Shown: positions 35,578 to 44,217 of the stretch, piece by piece | Layout: each line of letters starts with the position of its first letter | Numbering within the stretch: the first letter of the stretch is position 1 | Assembly: GCA_032162705.1 (NCBI GenBank) | Contig: JAVRON010000095.1 | Coordinates: forward strand, 1 to 64,000 | Length of the DNA: 64,000 nucleotides | Reading direction: 5' to 3' | Source of the DNA: QHXN01 sp032162705 | Lineage (GTDB): Bacteria; Acidobacteriota; Blastocatellia; Pyrinomonadales; Pyrinomonadaceae | Translations under genes and position numbers: made by a program | The notes under the pieces: generated by a model | Seen by the model: only the letters and a program-made list of their open reading frames with translations | Told to the model about the DNA's origin: nothing | The model's database searches: none

Positions 35578-37434
35578 TCAGAGAGTCGAGGGCTGGCCGG
35601 AGGCTGGAGCGTTGGACATCGAGACTGCCGGTTTGATATTGAAAGCGCCCGCAAGCTCTTTAGCGCGCTTTGAGAGACGCACACGACCCGGCGTGATCTG
35701 TCCCGACTCGCAGGCTTCGACGAGCGCCCCGACGACGACACTGTCGTAGCGCGTGCCGACGAAAGTCTTGATGCGTGCAATCGCATCTTCGAGACTCATT
35801 CCCTTCTGATACGGGCGGTCGGTCGTCATCGCGTCGAAGGTGTCGGCGACCGAGACGATGCGCGCCTGCATCGGTATCTCGTCGCCCTTGAGGCCCTGCG
35901 GGTAGCCGCGGCCATCCATCATCTCGTGGTGCATGTACATGCCCGGCAGGAAGTCGCGCATCGCCGGAATCTGCGACATGATCTTGAAGCCTTTTTGCGG
36001 GTGCTGCTTCATCACCTCGTACTCTTCGTCGGTGAGTGCGGCGGGCTTCTTCAGGATGTTATCGTCAATGCCGATCTTGCCCACGTCATGCAGCAAGGCG
36101 CTGATCCTCAGCTTCTCGGTCTCGTCTTCGGGCAGGTTCAAACGCTCGGCGATGGCGAGCGAAAAGCGGGCCACGCGCTCCGAATGTCCGCGCGTGTACG
36201 GGTCTTTGCCGTCGATAGCGGCGGCGAGCGCTTTGACCGTGCCGATGAAGAGTTGCCGATTATCTTCGGCTGCGTTGCGCAGGTCTTCGATGTAGTGTTC
36301 GAGGTGGTCGGTCATCTGGTTGAACGATTCGCCCAACTCGCCAAGCTCCTCTGTGCGGTTGCTGATGTGTATGCGCTGCGAGAAGTCGCCGCCCGCGATG
36401 CGGTGCGCGCCCGCGGCCAACTCGCGCACGGGCTGTGTGAGTTGTTTGGCGAAGAGAAAACCGATGAGCAGCGCGAAGGTCGCCGCGAGCAGGCTGATGT
36501 AGAGCGTCTGCCGGCGCATGTCTGTGACCGACTGGAGGGCGGCGTGCTCGTCCTGAATGGCGATGACTCCGAGCGGCGCGTCCTGATCGAGCCGCGCGGT
36601 CGCGTAAGCGCCGAGCATCCTGACCTCTTCGCCATCGCGCTCGACGTTAAAGGGCGCGAGTGCAGACTTCACCTGGCGACCCGTCGCGCTCCAGTCCTGT
36701 ACGACCTTCAAGTCAAGCATCGAGCGCTCGGCGAGGGCCACGCGCGCGTCCGGGTGCGCGACGGCTCGCCCTTCGGAGTTGACGACGAAGATGACGGGCA
36801 TCCCGCGCTCCAACAGCTCGCGCTCGCTCGAAGGGCCCGGTTGCTGGACTGAAGCGAAGACCTCTTGGAACGAGACGACCGCGACGACCGCGGCGATGAC
36901 CTCGCCGGAGTCTTTGCCGCCCATGACGGGCGCGGCGATGGTCAGCGCCATCTCCTGGCTCGAACGTATCAGGTGCGGGCCCGTGATGCGAACGCCCGGC
37001 TCCGCCATGTCTGCGAGCGCCACGTTGACGCGCGCGTTGATCTCCTCGCGTGTGATGGCGTCCGGCTTGTAGGCGATGTGCGGCGTGCCGGTCACGGGAA
37101 GTATCGCGAGTCCGTCGAGATTGCGGTCGCCCTCGACGGTCTTCTGCAAACGCTCGTTGCTCCCCTTCTGACCCAACACGCCGACGCCGCCCGTCAACTC
37201 GAAGGCTCGCGCGAGGCCCGTCACGACCTCTCGGTAACGCTGGCCGTAGAGTTCGATCTGCCGCGCCTTGTCCTGTACGAGCTGTGCCTGGTAACGCCCC
37301 TCGATCTGGCGCAACTCCGTCGCGCTGCGGTCGGAGAGCATCCATCCGGCCATGCCGAGCGGGAAGAGTCCGACGACGAGCAGTGTCCCGAGGACGATAT
37401 AGAGCAGACGTATGCGGCGCAGTTTTTCCAACAT
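35578..37434 (-). CDS. HD-GYP cyclic-di-GMP phosphodiesterase with sensor and HAMP domains
   Basis: The product is a 618-residue membrane signalling protein. A first membrane helix (about 10-32) leads to a periplasmic Cache-like sensor (35-310). A second helix (312-330) and HAMP (330-382) follow. The HD-GYP domain (about 395-580) has LLHDVGKIG (H449-D450) and HHEMMDGRGYP (about 502-512), the complete catalytic set. It should hydrolyse c-di-GMP in response to an extracytoplasmic cue. It is apparently monocistronic, upstream of ftsY. Confidence 0.9.
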   Translation of the reverse strand: MLEKLRRIRLLYIVLGTLLVVGLFPLGMAGWMLSDRSATELRQIEGRYQAQLVQDKARQIELYGQRYREVVTGLARAFELTGGVGVLGQKGSNERLQKTVEGDRNLDGLAILPVTGTPHIAYKPDAITREEINARVNVALADMAEPGVRITGPHLIRSSQEMALTIAAPVMGGKDSGEVIAAVVAVVSFQEVFASVQQPGPSSERELLERGMPVIFVVNSEGRAVAHPDARVALAERSMLDLKVVQDWSATGRQVKSALAPFNVERDGEEVRMLGAYATARLDQDAPLGVIAIQDEHAALQSVTDMRRQTLYISLLAATFALLIGFLFAKQLTQPVRELAAGAHRIAGGDFSQRIHISNRTEELGELGESFNQMTDHLEHYIEDLRNAAEDNRQLFIGTVKALAAAIDGKDPYTRGHSERVARFSLAIAERLNLPEDETEKLRISALLHDVGKIGIDDNILKKPAALTDEEYEVMKQHPQKGFKIMSQIPAMRDFLPGMYMHHEMMDGRGYPQGLKGDEIPMQARIVSVADTFDAMTTDRPYQKGMSLEDAIARIKTFVGTRYDSVVVGALVEACESGQITPGRVRLSKRAKELAGAFNIKPAVSMSNAPASGQPSTL

Positions 37435-37778
37435 CTAAGAGTAAAAGAGTGGCCGAAAGGTTAAAATCAGGTAGGCCGAACCGTCAGCCGAAGCTTTGGC
37501 GCGACCATGACCCACAGGCCGCACGTTAAATTGATAGTACGGAACCGGCGAGCCTGTTGTCAATGTTTTGGCTCGGTTTAACCTCGTGATATTCTTGGGC
37601 AAATGACGATTAAGTTTACGATTCAGACCGCGAACGTGAGCAAGCGGGTACGGGTTACGTCGCGCGAGCCAAAGGCCACAACACTCACACTCCGGCTCAC
37701 GCTCGCGGTTCTGAACGAAAGAAGTTTTGCAGACTAAAGGGTAAAACCGAGCGTCAAAGCTTTTGAGCGCGCGATTGG
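37435..37778. other. Divergent intergenic region before the ECF sigma gene
   Basis: This stretch of 344 bp separates the HD-GYP gene (leftwards) from the ECF sigma gene (rightwards). No gene or family repeat is visible. TTGGCT-16-TATTCT near 37569-37596 is a possible rightward promoter, but it is weak. Confidence 0.4.
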
Positions 37779-38405
37779 TTGGGCGCTTCAGAAAGTTCGA
37801 GGCTCGTGCTGATTGTTGGAGAGACTTTGACGACCGACGAGCAGTTGGTGGAACGCGCGCTTGCCGGAGACAGCGATGCCTTCGGCGAGGTCGTGCGCCG
37901 CTGGGAGCGCAAGATTTACGCGCTGGCCTACGGCATCACGGGCAGCGTCGAGGACGCGCGCGACGCCGCGCAGGAGACCTTCATCGCGGCCTTCCGCAAC
38001 CTGCAAGGCTTCCGCGGCGAGGCCAAAGTCTCCTCCTGGCTGCACCGCATCGCGGTCAACCAGTGCATCACGCGACAGCGTCGTGTGCGCGTCCGTGCAG
38101 AGACCGCGTACGAGGATGAGGTCGAGTCGGCGGGCGAGCTATTCCTTGCGACTTCGGGGCGCGAGTCGCCCGCGCGCATGAGCGAGTCGAAGGAACGCGC
38201 CGAGGCGGTCAGGCGTGCGGTGGCTGCGCTCCCTCCGGAACTGCGCGAGGTCGTCTTGATGAAGGAGTTTGAAGACCTGACGTTTCAGGAGATTGCCGAT
38301 GCGCTCCGGATACCTTTAAGCACCGTCAAGAGTCGTCTCTACACGGCGCTCAAGCAATTACGGATGCGGCTTGAAAGATTCAATTTGGAGGTTGCCCCGA
38401 AATGA
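37779..38405 (+). CDS. ECF-family RNA polymerase sigma factor
   Basis: The product has up to 208 residues. Sigma region 2 is clear (DAFGEVVRRWERKIYALAYGITGSVEDARDAAQETFI). Region 4 follows (LPPELREVVLMKEFEDLTFQEIADALRIPLSTVKSRLYTALKQLR). The start is uncertain: TTG 37779, GTG 37806 and TTG 37827 are all open, and the last two would keep region 2 intact. The stop overlaps the anti-sigma start (ATGA), the classic arrangement of a sigma with its own regulator. It likely answers envelope stress, given the Spy-like gene downstream. Confidence 0.85.
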   Translation: MGASESSRLVLIVGETLTTDEQLVERALAGDSDAFGEVVRRWERKIYALAYGITGSVEDARDAAQETFIAAFRNLQGFRGEAKVSSWLHRIAVNQCITRQRRVRVRAETAYEDEVESAGELFLATSGRESPARMSESKERAEAVRRAVAALPPELREVVLMKEFEDLTFQEIADALRIPLSTVKSRLYTALKQLRMRLERFNLEVAPK

Positions 38406-39163
38406 ACGAGAACAATAACGCCCCTCATTTCGACAAAGCGACGCGCATGCGCGACTGCGAGCGCGTCGAAGAATTCGTCGCGTATCTTTACGGCGAGGCC
38501 ACGCCCGACGAGTCCGGTGTCTTTCGTCAACACTTGACGAATTGCGCTGTCTGTCGCGAAGAGATTGCGGCCTTCGGCAGCGTGCGCGATGTGGTCGGCG
38601 AGTGGCGCACAGAGGCTCTCGGCTCTCTTCCCTCCATCGACATCAGAGAGGTGCTCGCGCCCGCCGCGACGGAGTTTCGACGACCCCCTGTGCGAAAGCG
38701 TTCGGCGCGTGCCGCACTTCGAGAGTTCTTTACGCTCTCACCTCTATGGCTGCGCGCGGGAGCTTTAGCCGCGACGCTCGTCGTCTGTGCGTTGGCAGCG
38801 CTGACTCTGGCGCGTGCCGAAGTAAGCTGGAACGCGGACGGCCTTGCCTTCCGAGCCAGTGTCAAAGAGAAGACTGTCGTCAAGCAGGTTGAAGTGCCTG
38901 CGCAGACCGGCTACACGAAGGAGCAGGTCGACGCTATCGTCGCCGAAAGGCTTGAAGAGGCGCAGGCGCAGTGGAAAGCCTCGAAGCCGCAGGAAAAGAT
39001 AGTTACTGTTTCCGACTCGCTGTCGGGAAAGAGCACGACGCGCGTCGCCGTCGCGAGATCGAACGCAGTTCGGCCCAGACATAACGTCCCGCGCAATCCT
39101 GACCGCGACGAAGAGCTGGCCGACCTCCCGCGTCTGTCCGATCTTTTGAATGGCAGTAACTAA
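38402..39163 (+). CDS. Membrane anti-sigma factor with zinc-finger domain
   Basis: The 253-residue protein has an N-terminal zf-HC2/ZAS domain: C19, then H44-x3-C48-x2-C51 (HLTNCAVC). One membrane helix follows (about 114-137) and then a periplasmic tail with a coiled-coil stretch (YTKEQVDAIVAERLEEAQAQW). It probably sequesters the preceding ECF sigma until an envelope signal triggers its release. It starts by ATGA overlap with the sigma gene. Confidence 0.85.
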   Translation: MNENNNAPHFDKATRMRDCERVEEFVAYLYGEATPDESGVFRQHLTNCAVCREEIAAFGSVRDVVGEWRTEALGSLPSIDIREVLAPAATEFRRPPVRKRSARAALREFFTLSPLWLRAGALAATLVVCALAALTLARAEVSWNADGLAFRASVKEKTVVKQVEVPAQTGYTKEQVDAIVAERLEEAQAQWKASKPQEKIVTVSDSLSGKSTTRVAVARSNAVRPRHNVPRNPDRDEELADLPRLSDLLNGSN

Positions 39164-39251
39164 GACTTCTCTTCCGACCCGCGCGACTCACTTAAGGGGC
39201 GTCGAGCCGTGGAAGTTACTTCCGAGTTGTCTCGTTCGACTGAGATTCGTG

Positions 39252-39890
39252 ATGAAAGCTTCTCTGATAAAAATTGCCCGCGGCACACGCACGGCAGCCG
39301 TCTTTACGGGCTTCGTCCTGATGCTGCTTCTTCTCATCGTGCCCTCGCAGACGGGCGCGCAGGAGCAGGACGCGCAGCCCGCGCGGCAGGCGGGCACTCA
39401 GCCGCAAGGCGGGAGCGGCAACAATTTGATGCAGCAGTTAAATCTGACGCCTGAGCAGCGCGCTCAATTGCGCGAGATTCGTAACCAGGACGAGCCGGAA
39501 ACACGTGCGCTCACACGGCGCATGCGGCTCGCGCGGCGCGCGCTCGAAGAGGCGATCTACTCGGATGCGTCCAATGAAGAGCTAATCCAGCAGCGAACGC
39601 ATGAGCTGTCAGACGCGCAGGCGGCACTGGTACAGCACCGCGCCGCAACAGAGTTGAAGGTGCGTCGCATCCTGACGAACGAACAACTTCAGTCGTTCCG
39701 AAACCTCCGCCAAGAGGCGCAGCGCCGCCAGCAGATGCAGCGGCGTCAGCGCCGCAACGGGCAACAGCCGCAGTCAGGGGTGCTCGATCAAAGTCCCGCC
39801 GGTGCGAACACACCCGCCGACTCAACGCGCGAGCCGCGCCCTCTAAACACTCCCCGCGCGCGCCAACGTCGCAGGTTAGACAGGCCGTAA
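39252..39890 (+). CDS. Spy/CpxP-like periplasmic protein
   Basis: The 212-residue exported protein has a signal peptide (about 1-36). A helical region contains LTPEQRAQLREIRNQ and LTNEQLQSFRNLRQEAQRR, LTxxQ-type motifs of Spy/CpxP/metal-sensor proteins. A Gln/Arg-rich tail follows. I chose ATG 39252 since the codons before it overlap the anti-sigma gene. It is the third gene of the sigma operon and a likely regulon member acting as periplasmic chaperone or stress sensor. A strong terminator follows 42 bp later. Confidence 0.75.
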   Translation: MKASLIKIARGTRTAAVFTGFVLMLLLLIVPSQTGAQEQDAQPARQAGTQPQGGSGNNLMQQLNLTPEQRAQLREIRNQDEPETRALTRRMRLARRALEEAIYSDASNEELIQQRTHELSDAQAALVQHRAATELKVRRILTNEQLQSFRNLRQEAQRRQQMQRRQRRNGQQPQSGVLDQSPAGANTPADSTREPRPLNTPRARQRRRLDRP

Positions 39891-39902
39891 AAACAGTCTG
39901 GC

Positions 39903-39929
39903 GTCTGAAGTCTGAAGTCTGGAGTCAAG
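39903..39929. repeat. Degenerate GTCTGAA/GTCTGGA tandem units
   Basis: Three to four 7-bp units related to the array at 33734-33763 lie directly before the terminator. Confidence 0.6.
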
Positions 39930-39931
39930 AC

Positions 39932-39961
39932 AAAAGCCCGGTCATTAATAACCGGGCTTTT
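39932..39961 (+). terminator. Rho-independent terminator of the ECF sigma operon
   Basis: An 11-bp perfect stem AAAAGCCCGGT / ACCGGGCTTTT with an 8-base loop ends in a T-run, 42 bp after the Spy-like gene. Confidence 0.9.
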
Positions 39962-39965
39962 CTAA

Positions 39966-40017
39966 TTTCGGACTACTGTCTACTGCCTACTGTCTACTGT
40001 CTACTGTCTACTGTCTC
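39966..40017. repeat. CTACTGT tandem array (one-armed copy 2)
   Basis: About six CTACTGT units (GGACTACTGTCTACTGCCTA onward) match the right arm of the hairpin at 21753-21779, but no mirrored arm is present here. It lies directly after the terminator. Confidence 0.75.
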
Positions 40018-40213
40018 TTTTATAACTTGACGCATCCACCGGTTTCTGCACATCATAGCCTGCTCGCTTCTGGCCGACCGTAAACAGTTTCGGATATTTT
40101 CGCCGCGCGTTACCGACGCCTTGCTTCGTCGGCGTCTAAGCGCTCTGGAAGAGACTGCCGCAGGTCGGTACACGTTCCAGCTCGAAGGTTTGAAGGCTCC
40201 CGACTGCGCCCAC

Positions 40214-40981
40214 ATGAATTTCGCCCTGCGCGCCCTGCTTGAGGTTCAGGAGACCACCTTGCTCGCGGCGCGCGCCGTGGGCAGGCTCTTCCGCCGACCC
40301 TCTTACATCACCGAGATGGTCACGCAGATGGACGTGATCGGCGTCGGCTCGCTCACGATTATCCTGCTGACGGGCTTCTTCACGGGCGGCGTGCTCGCGC
40401 TGCAAACCTATCCCACGTTAAAATACTACGGCGCGCAGGATCAGACGGGCCGCCTAGTGGCGACGGCGCTGGTGCGTGAGCTGGGGCCCGTCTTGAGCGG
40501 GTTGATGGTGGCGGGTCGCGTAGCCTCGGCCATCGCGGCGGAACTCGGCTCGATGGTCGTCTCGCAGCAGATCGACGCCATGCGCGCGCTCGGCACAGAC
40601 CCAGTGCGCAAGCTGGTCGCTCCGCGACTCGTCGCGCTCATCATCACGCTGCCGCTTCTGACTTTAATCGCCGACGCGGTCGGCATCGGCGGCGGCTGGG
40701 TCGTCTCGACGCAGTTCTTCGGAATCAACTCCAGCTCCTTTATGGCTGCGGTCTGGGAGGGGCTGACGACAGACGACATCGTCGGCGGCTTTGTTAAATC
40801 GACGGTCTTCGCGCTCATCATCGCCATCATCGCGTGCCGGCAGGGTTTGAAGACCGAGGGGGGCACGGTCGGCGTGGGGCGCTCGACGACGACCGCCGTC
40901 GTCACGTCCTCGATACTCGTCATCGTCGCCGACTACTTTATTACGCGCGGGCTTCAGATTATCCTTGGCCTGCCGACTTGA
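40214..40981 (+). CDS. mlaE: MlaE-family lipid ABC transporter permease
   Basis: The 255-residue polytopic permease belongs to the Mla/Ttg2/Tgd system. Family motifs include VLALQTYPTLKYYGAQ, LVRELGPVLSGLMVAGRVASAIAAELGSM and QIDAMRALGTDPVRKLV. ATG 40214 gives the usual length; an upstream TTG at 40121 adds an unsupported leader. It is the first gene of mlaE-F-D, which moves phospholipid between inner and outer membranes and fits the diderm envelope shown by the lpt genes. Confidence 0.92.
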   Translation: MNFALRALLEVQETTLLAARAVGRLFRRPSYITEMVTQMDVIGVGSLTIILLTGFFTGGVLALQTYPTLKYYGAQDQTGRLVATALVRELGPVLSGLMVAGRVASAIAAELGSMVVSQQIDAMRALGTDPVRKLVAPRLVALIITLPLLTLIADAVGIGGGWVVSTQFFGINSSSFMAAVWEGLTTDDIVGGFVKSTVFALIIAIIACRQGLKTEGGTVGVGRSTTTAVVTSSILVIVADYFITRGLQIILGLPT

Positions 40982-41003
40982 GGGAAGACCGAACCGAGAG
41001 CTT

Positions 41004-41921
41004 ATGTCATCCGCGGACGTTGAGGTTCGAGAACAAGTCCCGCCGGACGAAATCCGCGGCGGGGTGAGCGAAGCCGCGGCCGAGTCAACCTTCCACGAGG
41101 TGGACGACCGCGAACGCATCACGCCCGCCATCGAGTTTCGGGATGTGACTCTCTCGTTTGACGAAAACGTCATTCTCGACAGTCTCAGCTTCACGGTGCA
41201 GAAGGGCGAAACCAAGATCATTCTCGGCGGCTCGGGCGGCGGCAAATCGACGACCATCAAGCTCATCCTCGGCCTCCTCAAGCCCGACTCGGGTCGCATC
41301 CTCGTTGACGGCGAGGACATCACCGACTACACAGAGGCCGAGATGATGAGCGTGCGAAAGAAGATCGGGATGATTTTTCAGGAGGGCGCACTCTTCGACT
41401 CGCTCTCGGTCTACGACAACGTCGCTTACCGTCTGCACGAACAGGGCGTGCCCGAAGAGGAGGTCGAGCAAGAGGTCAGGCGCATGCTCCGCTTCGTCAA
41501 CCTCGAAGACTCCATCGACAAGATGCCGATAGAGCTTTCGGGCGGCATGCGTCGGCGTGTGGGGATCGCGCGCGCGCTCGTCGGCGGCCCGAAGATAGTC
41601 CTGTTCGACGAGCCGACCGCAGGGCTTGACCCGCCGACGGCGCGTACCATCTGCGAGCTTGCCATCAAACTGCGCGACCTCGAAGATGTCTCCTCCATCT
41701 TCGTCACGCACGAGATGAACAACGTCAAGTACCTGACGAGTGAGTACGCGGTCGTGAACGACGACGGCGAGATCGTCTTCGAGGAAGAGGGGCAGCGCCT
41801 GTGCCTGACCAACACGAAGGTCTTGATGCTGCGCGGCGGCAAGATCATCTTTGAAGGGACGGACGAGTCGCTCCTCAAGACCGAGGACGAATACATCCAT
41901 ACCTTCATTCACGGACACTGA
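41004..41921 (+). CDS. mlaF: MlaF-family lipid ABC transporter ATPase
   Basis: The 305-residue ATPase starts 22 bp after mlaE. Walker A GGSGGGKSTTIKLILG, Q-loop IFQEGALFDSLSV, signature LSGGMRRRVGIARALVG and Walker B IVLFDEPTAGLDP are complete. An acidic 45-residue N-terminal extension is unusual. The EGALFDSLSV sequence is diagnostic for the Mla branch. Confidence 0.93.
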   Translation: MSSADVEVREQVPPDEIRGGVSEAAAESTFHEVDDRERITPAIEFRDVTLSFDENVILDSLSFTVQKGETKIILGGSGGGKSTTIKLILGLLKPDSGRILVDGEDITDYTEAEMMSVRKKIGMIFQEGALFDSLSVYDNVAYRLHEQGVPEEEVEQEVRRMLRFVNLEDSIDKMPIELSGGMRRRVGIARALVGGPKIVLFDEPTAGLDPPTARTICELAIKLRDLEDVSSIFVTHEMNNVKYLTSEYAVVNDDGEIVFEEEGQRLCLTNTKVLMLRGGKIIFEGTDESLLKTEDEYIHTFIHGH

Positions 41922-41929
41922 AAGGAGAG

Positions 41930-42023
41930 TGATAAGTAATGAGTGATTAAGTGATAAGAAATATAAAAGACAGCTTTTGTTCTTTCTTATCACTTATCAC
42001 TTATCACTTATCACTTATCACTA
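41930..42023. repeat. Hairpin repeat of GTGATAAGT units, copy 3
   Basis: The left arm GAGTGATAAGTAATGAGTGA continues GATAAGAAAT. The right arm TTTCTTATCACTTATCACTT repeats the unit five times. It is inserted between mlaF and mlaD inside the operon, ending 6 bp before the mlaD start. Confidence 0.8.
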
Positions 42024-42029
42024 AAGCAT

Positions 42030-43175
42030 ATGCCTCCAACGAAGAAGAGAGTCGGAATCCGCGAGGTTCGCGTCGGCCTGCTGGTCGTCATCGCTATCGG
42101 CGTCCTCATCTTCCTCATCCTGAACGCGTCGGGCGACATCTCGCCGTTCTCGAAGAAGGTTCATCTGCGCGCGCGCTTCTCGAACGGCGACGGGCTGCGG
42201 CGCGGCTCGGAGGTGCGCCTCGCAGGCGTCCGCATCGGCAAGGTCGACGACGTGCGTCTGCTCCCGCCTTCAGAGAACCCACGCGAGAAGGTCGAGACTT
42301 CCTTCTCCATCGACAGCGAGATCGACGGCAGACCGGCCACCGACCTGATCCGCAACGACTCGACCGCGCTGCTTGCCTCTCCGTCCATCCTCGGCGCAGA
42401 GAAGATCATCAACCTCACGCCCGGCACAGAACTCGGTCGGCAGGTCAAAGACGGCGACATGATTCCGCCCGGCGAAGAGGGTGGCACGGTGCAGGCGCTC
42501 ACCACTTCCGGCACGGAGCTGATGCAGCAGCTCAATAAGCTCTCGACGCAGTTCACGGACATCTCCGCCAAGATCAACCAGGGACAGGGCACCATCGGTC
42601 GCTTCGTCAACGACGAGGCGTTCTATAACAATTTGAACTCGACCGTCCGCGACGTGAATGAGCTTGTGCGCCAGATACAGTCCGGCCAAGGTTCCGCCGG
42701 AAAGCTCGTCAACGACCCGGCGCTCTACAATAACCTGACCGGCGTCAGCCAATCACTCCAGGGCATCGCCGACGACCTGCACCGCGGGCGCGGCACGGCC
42801 GGCAAGCTCCTCACCGACGAGGCGCTTTACAACGACGCACGCGCTACCATCGCACGCCTCAACCGCTCCGTCGATAACATCAATCTCGTCGTCGATGACC
42901 TGCGCGCTGGCCGCGGCACGGCCGGCAAACTCCTCACCGACGATGCCGTCTACAACGATGCGCGCTCGGCCATCGCCCGCTTCAACACCGCCGCCGAGCG
43001 CATCGACAACGTTGTCGCGGGCGTCCAACGCGGCGAAGGCACCGCGGGCAAACTCCTCACTGACGACCAGCTCTACAACAACGTCAACCAACTCTCCGCC
43101 GAGACCGTCAAGCTCATCTACGACTTCCGACAAAACCCAAAGAAGTACCTGACCATAAAATTCCAACTGTTTTAA
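42030..43175 (+). CDS. mlaD: MlaD-family MCE lipid-binding protein
   Basis: The 381-residue substrate-binding protein has one N-terminal membrane anchor (about 14-34, VGLLVVIAIGVLIFLIL) and one MCE domain (about 40-145, FSNGDGLRRGSEVRLAGVRIGKV). The C-terminal part contains four or five tandem units of about 33 residues with the core GxGTAGKLLTD(D/E)xLYN, predicted helical. Such repeats may form the needle or tunnel extension seen in long MCE proteins. It is separated from mlaF by a hairpin repeat, and no mlaC or mlaB is present. Confidence 0.9.
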   Translation: MPPTKKRVGIREVRVGLLVVIAIGVLIFLILNASGDISPFSKKVHLRARFSNGDGLRRGSEVRLAGVRIGKVDDVRLLPPSENPREKVETSFSIDSEIDGRPATDLIRNDSTALLASPSILGAEKIINLTPGTELGRQVKDGDMIPPGEEGGTVQALTTSGTELMQQLNKLSTQFTDISAKINQGQGTIGRFVNDEAFYNNLNSTVRDVNELVRQIQSGQGSAGKLVNDPALYNNLTGVSQSLQGIADDLHRGRGTAGKLLTDEALYNDARATIARLNRSVDNINLVVDDLRAGRGTAGKLLTDDAVYNDARSAIARFNTAAERIDNVVAGVQRGEGTAGKLLTDDQLYNNVNQLSAETVKLIYDFRQNPKKYLTIKFQLF

Positions 43176-43200
43176 ATTTAGACTCGTGTTCACGAAAAAT

Positions 43201-43277
43201 TAAGTTCTTACATGAGAAATTAAGTCCTTACCTGAAGGAATTAAGTGCTTACCTGATTTCAACAGGTTTTTTATAAT
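43201..43277 (+). promoter_or_regulatory. Three operator-like palindromes overlapping a promoter
   Basis: TAAG-NN-CTTA palindromes occur at 43201-43210, 43221-43230 and 43242-43251, within longer direct repeats ATTAAGTnCTTACmTG. Spacing is 20 and 21 bp, about two helical turns. The third overlaps a possible -35 (TTACCT, 43249-43254), which lies 17 bp before a perfect TATAAT (43272-43277). The layout suggests cooperative repressor binding. Identity of the regulator is unknown. Confidence 0.6.
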
Positions 43278-43334
43278 TGCATTGATTCAATTCAGGCGGG
43301 CTATTACTGGATTAACACGTATGTTCGTGACAAT

Positions 43335-43363
43335 AAGTGATTCCTCAAAATGATCACTTATAT
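43335..43363. repeat. Short hairpin ATAAGTGAT/ATCACTTAT
   Basis: A 9-bp stem surrounds an 11-base loop. The arms contain the ATAAGTGAT core of the larger hairpin repeats, so it may be a reduced copy. Confidence 0.55.
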
Positions 43364-43461
43364 AATTCTGCTCATCAAGACAAAACAACGGAAGACGGCG
43401 GCTCAGGCGGCTCAGGCGAGCGGCGATTTGCCCTGCGCGCTTCCGCATCCATGTCCCGTAG

Positions 43462-44061
43462 CGTGGTGCGACGAGCGCGACGGCGACGACCACCGTGGCG
43501 CAAGGCTTCACCGCGCAACTGCCGACGGTGAGCGGGACGCAGTCGCTTCCCGTGGGCTTCGCGGCGGTCGTTAACGCCCCCGGCGGCGGCGCTTCGCGTA
43601 ACGTGCGGCGGCCCGATTTGATTGCCGGAGTCAACCCGTTCCTGAACAACGACCGGAACCTCCTGAACCCCGCGGCCTTCGCTATCCCCGCGTCCGGCAC
43701 GTTCGGCAACCTCGCGCGCAACGCCCTGCACGGCCCCGGCTTCTGGCAATCAGACCTGATCCTCAACAAGCAGATTCCAATCACCGAGACTGTCAAGCTT
43801 GAGTTCCGCACGGAGATTTTCAACATCTTCAACCACGCGAACTTCGCCAACCCGTCCTCGACTTTGAACGTCGCTCTGCCGGCGCTCTCCTTCAACACGA
43901 CGGCCAACGCTTTTGTGCTCGGTTCCGGGTTGCAGCCCAAACAGGCTTACACGCAATCGGCGGCTGGCTCTACCTTTGGCCTGCTCCGGCAGACCGACGA
44001 GCGCGTGGTCGGCCTCGGCACGAACCGGCAGATTCAGTTCGCGCTGCGGCTCAACTTCTAA
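43462..44061 (+). pseudogene. Truncated TonB-dependent receptor (C-terminal barrel fragment)
   Basis: About 190 codons remain of an Oar-like outer-membrane receptor normally near 1000-1200 residues. Diagnostic segments are NALHGPGFWQSDLILNKQIPITE, split here as HGPGFWQSDLILNK and ITETVKLEFRTEIFNIFNH, and the C-terminal RQIQFALRLNF with terminal Phe. The frame is closed by a TAG at 43459-43461 and nothing similar lies upstream, so signal peptide, plug and most of the barrel are gone. It is a decayed remnant, not expected to fold. Confidence 0.8.
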
Positions 44062-44217
44062 TCCCAGCATGCGGGATCGCGCTCAGCGGGCGGGTGAGAT
44101 TCTCCGCGCCCTCCCGCCTGTTAACAAAGATTTCCCTTGTCGTTCAGACGCATTTAACACGAAGGTTTTATGCTACGGCGTTTTAGTCCCTACTATAGAC
44201 TCCGAGGAGAATCTCCC

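Larger units (their letters stand above)
43176..43461. other. AT-rich intergenic regulatory region
   Basis: This stretch is strikingly AT-rich compared with the surrounding genes. It holds three operator-like repeats, a TATAAT promoter, a weak hairpin with a T-run after mlaD (ACCTG/CAGGT around 43251-43272) and a second hairpin at 43335-43363. No convincing gene starts here. Confidence 0.6.

Noticed and set aside
44110..44217. Pho box upstream of pstS
   Set aside because: Only scattered CTGTTAA/CATTTAA-like 7-mers are present and no clear direct repeat at 11-bp spacing, so it is not listed as a feature.
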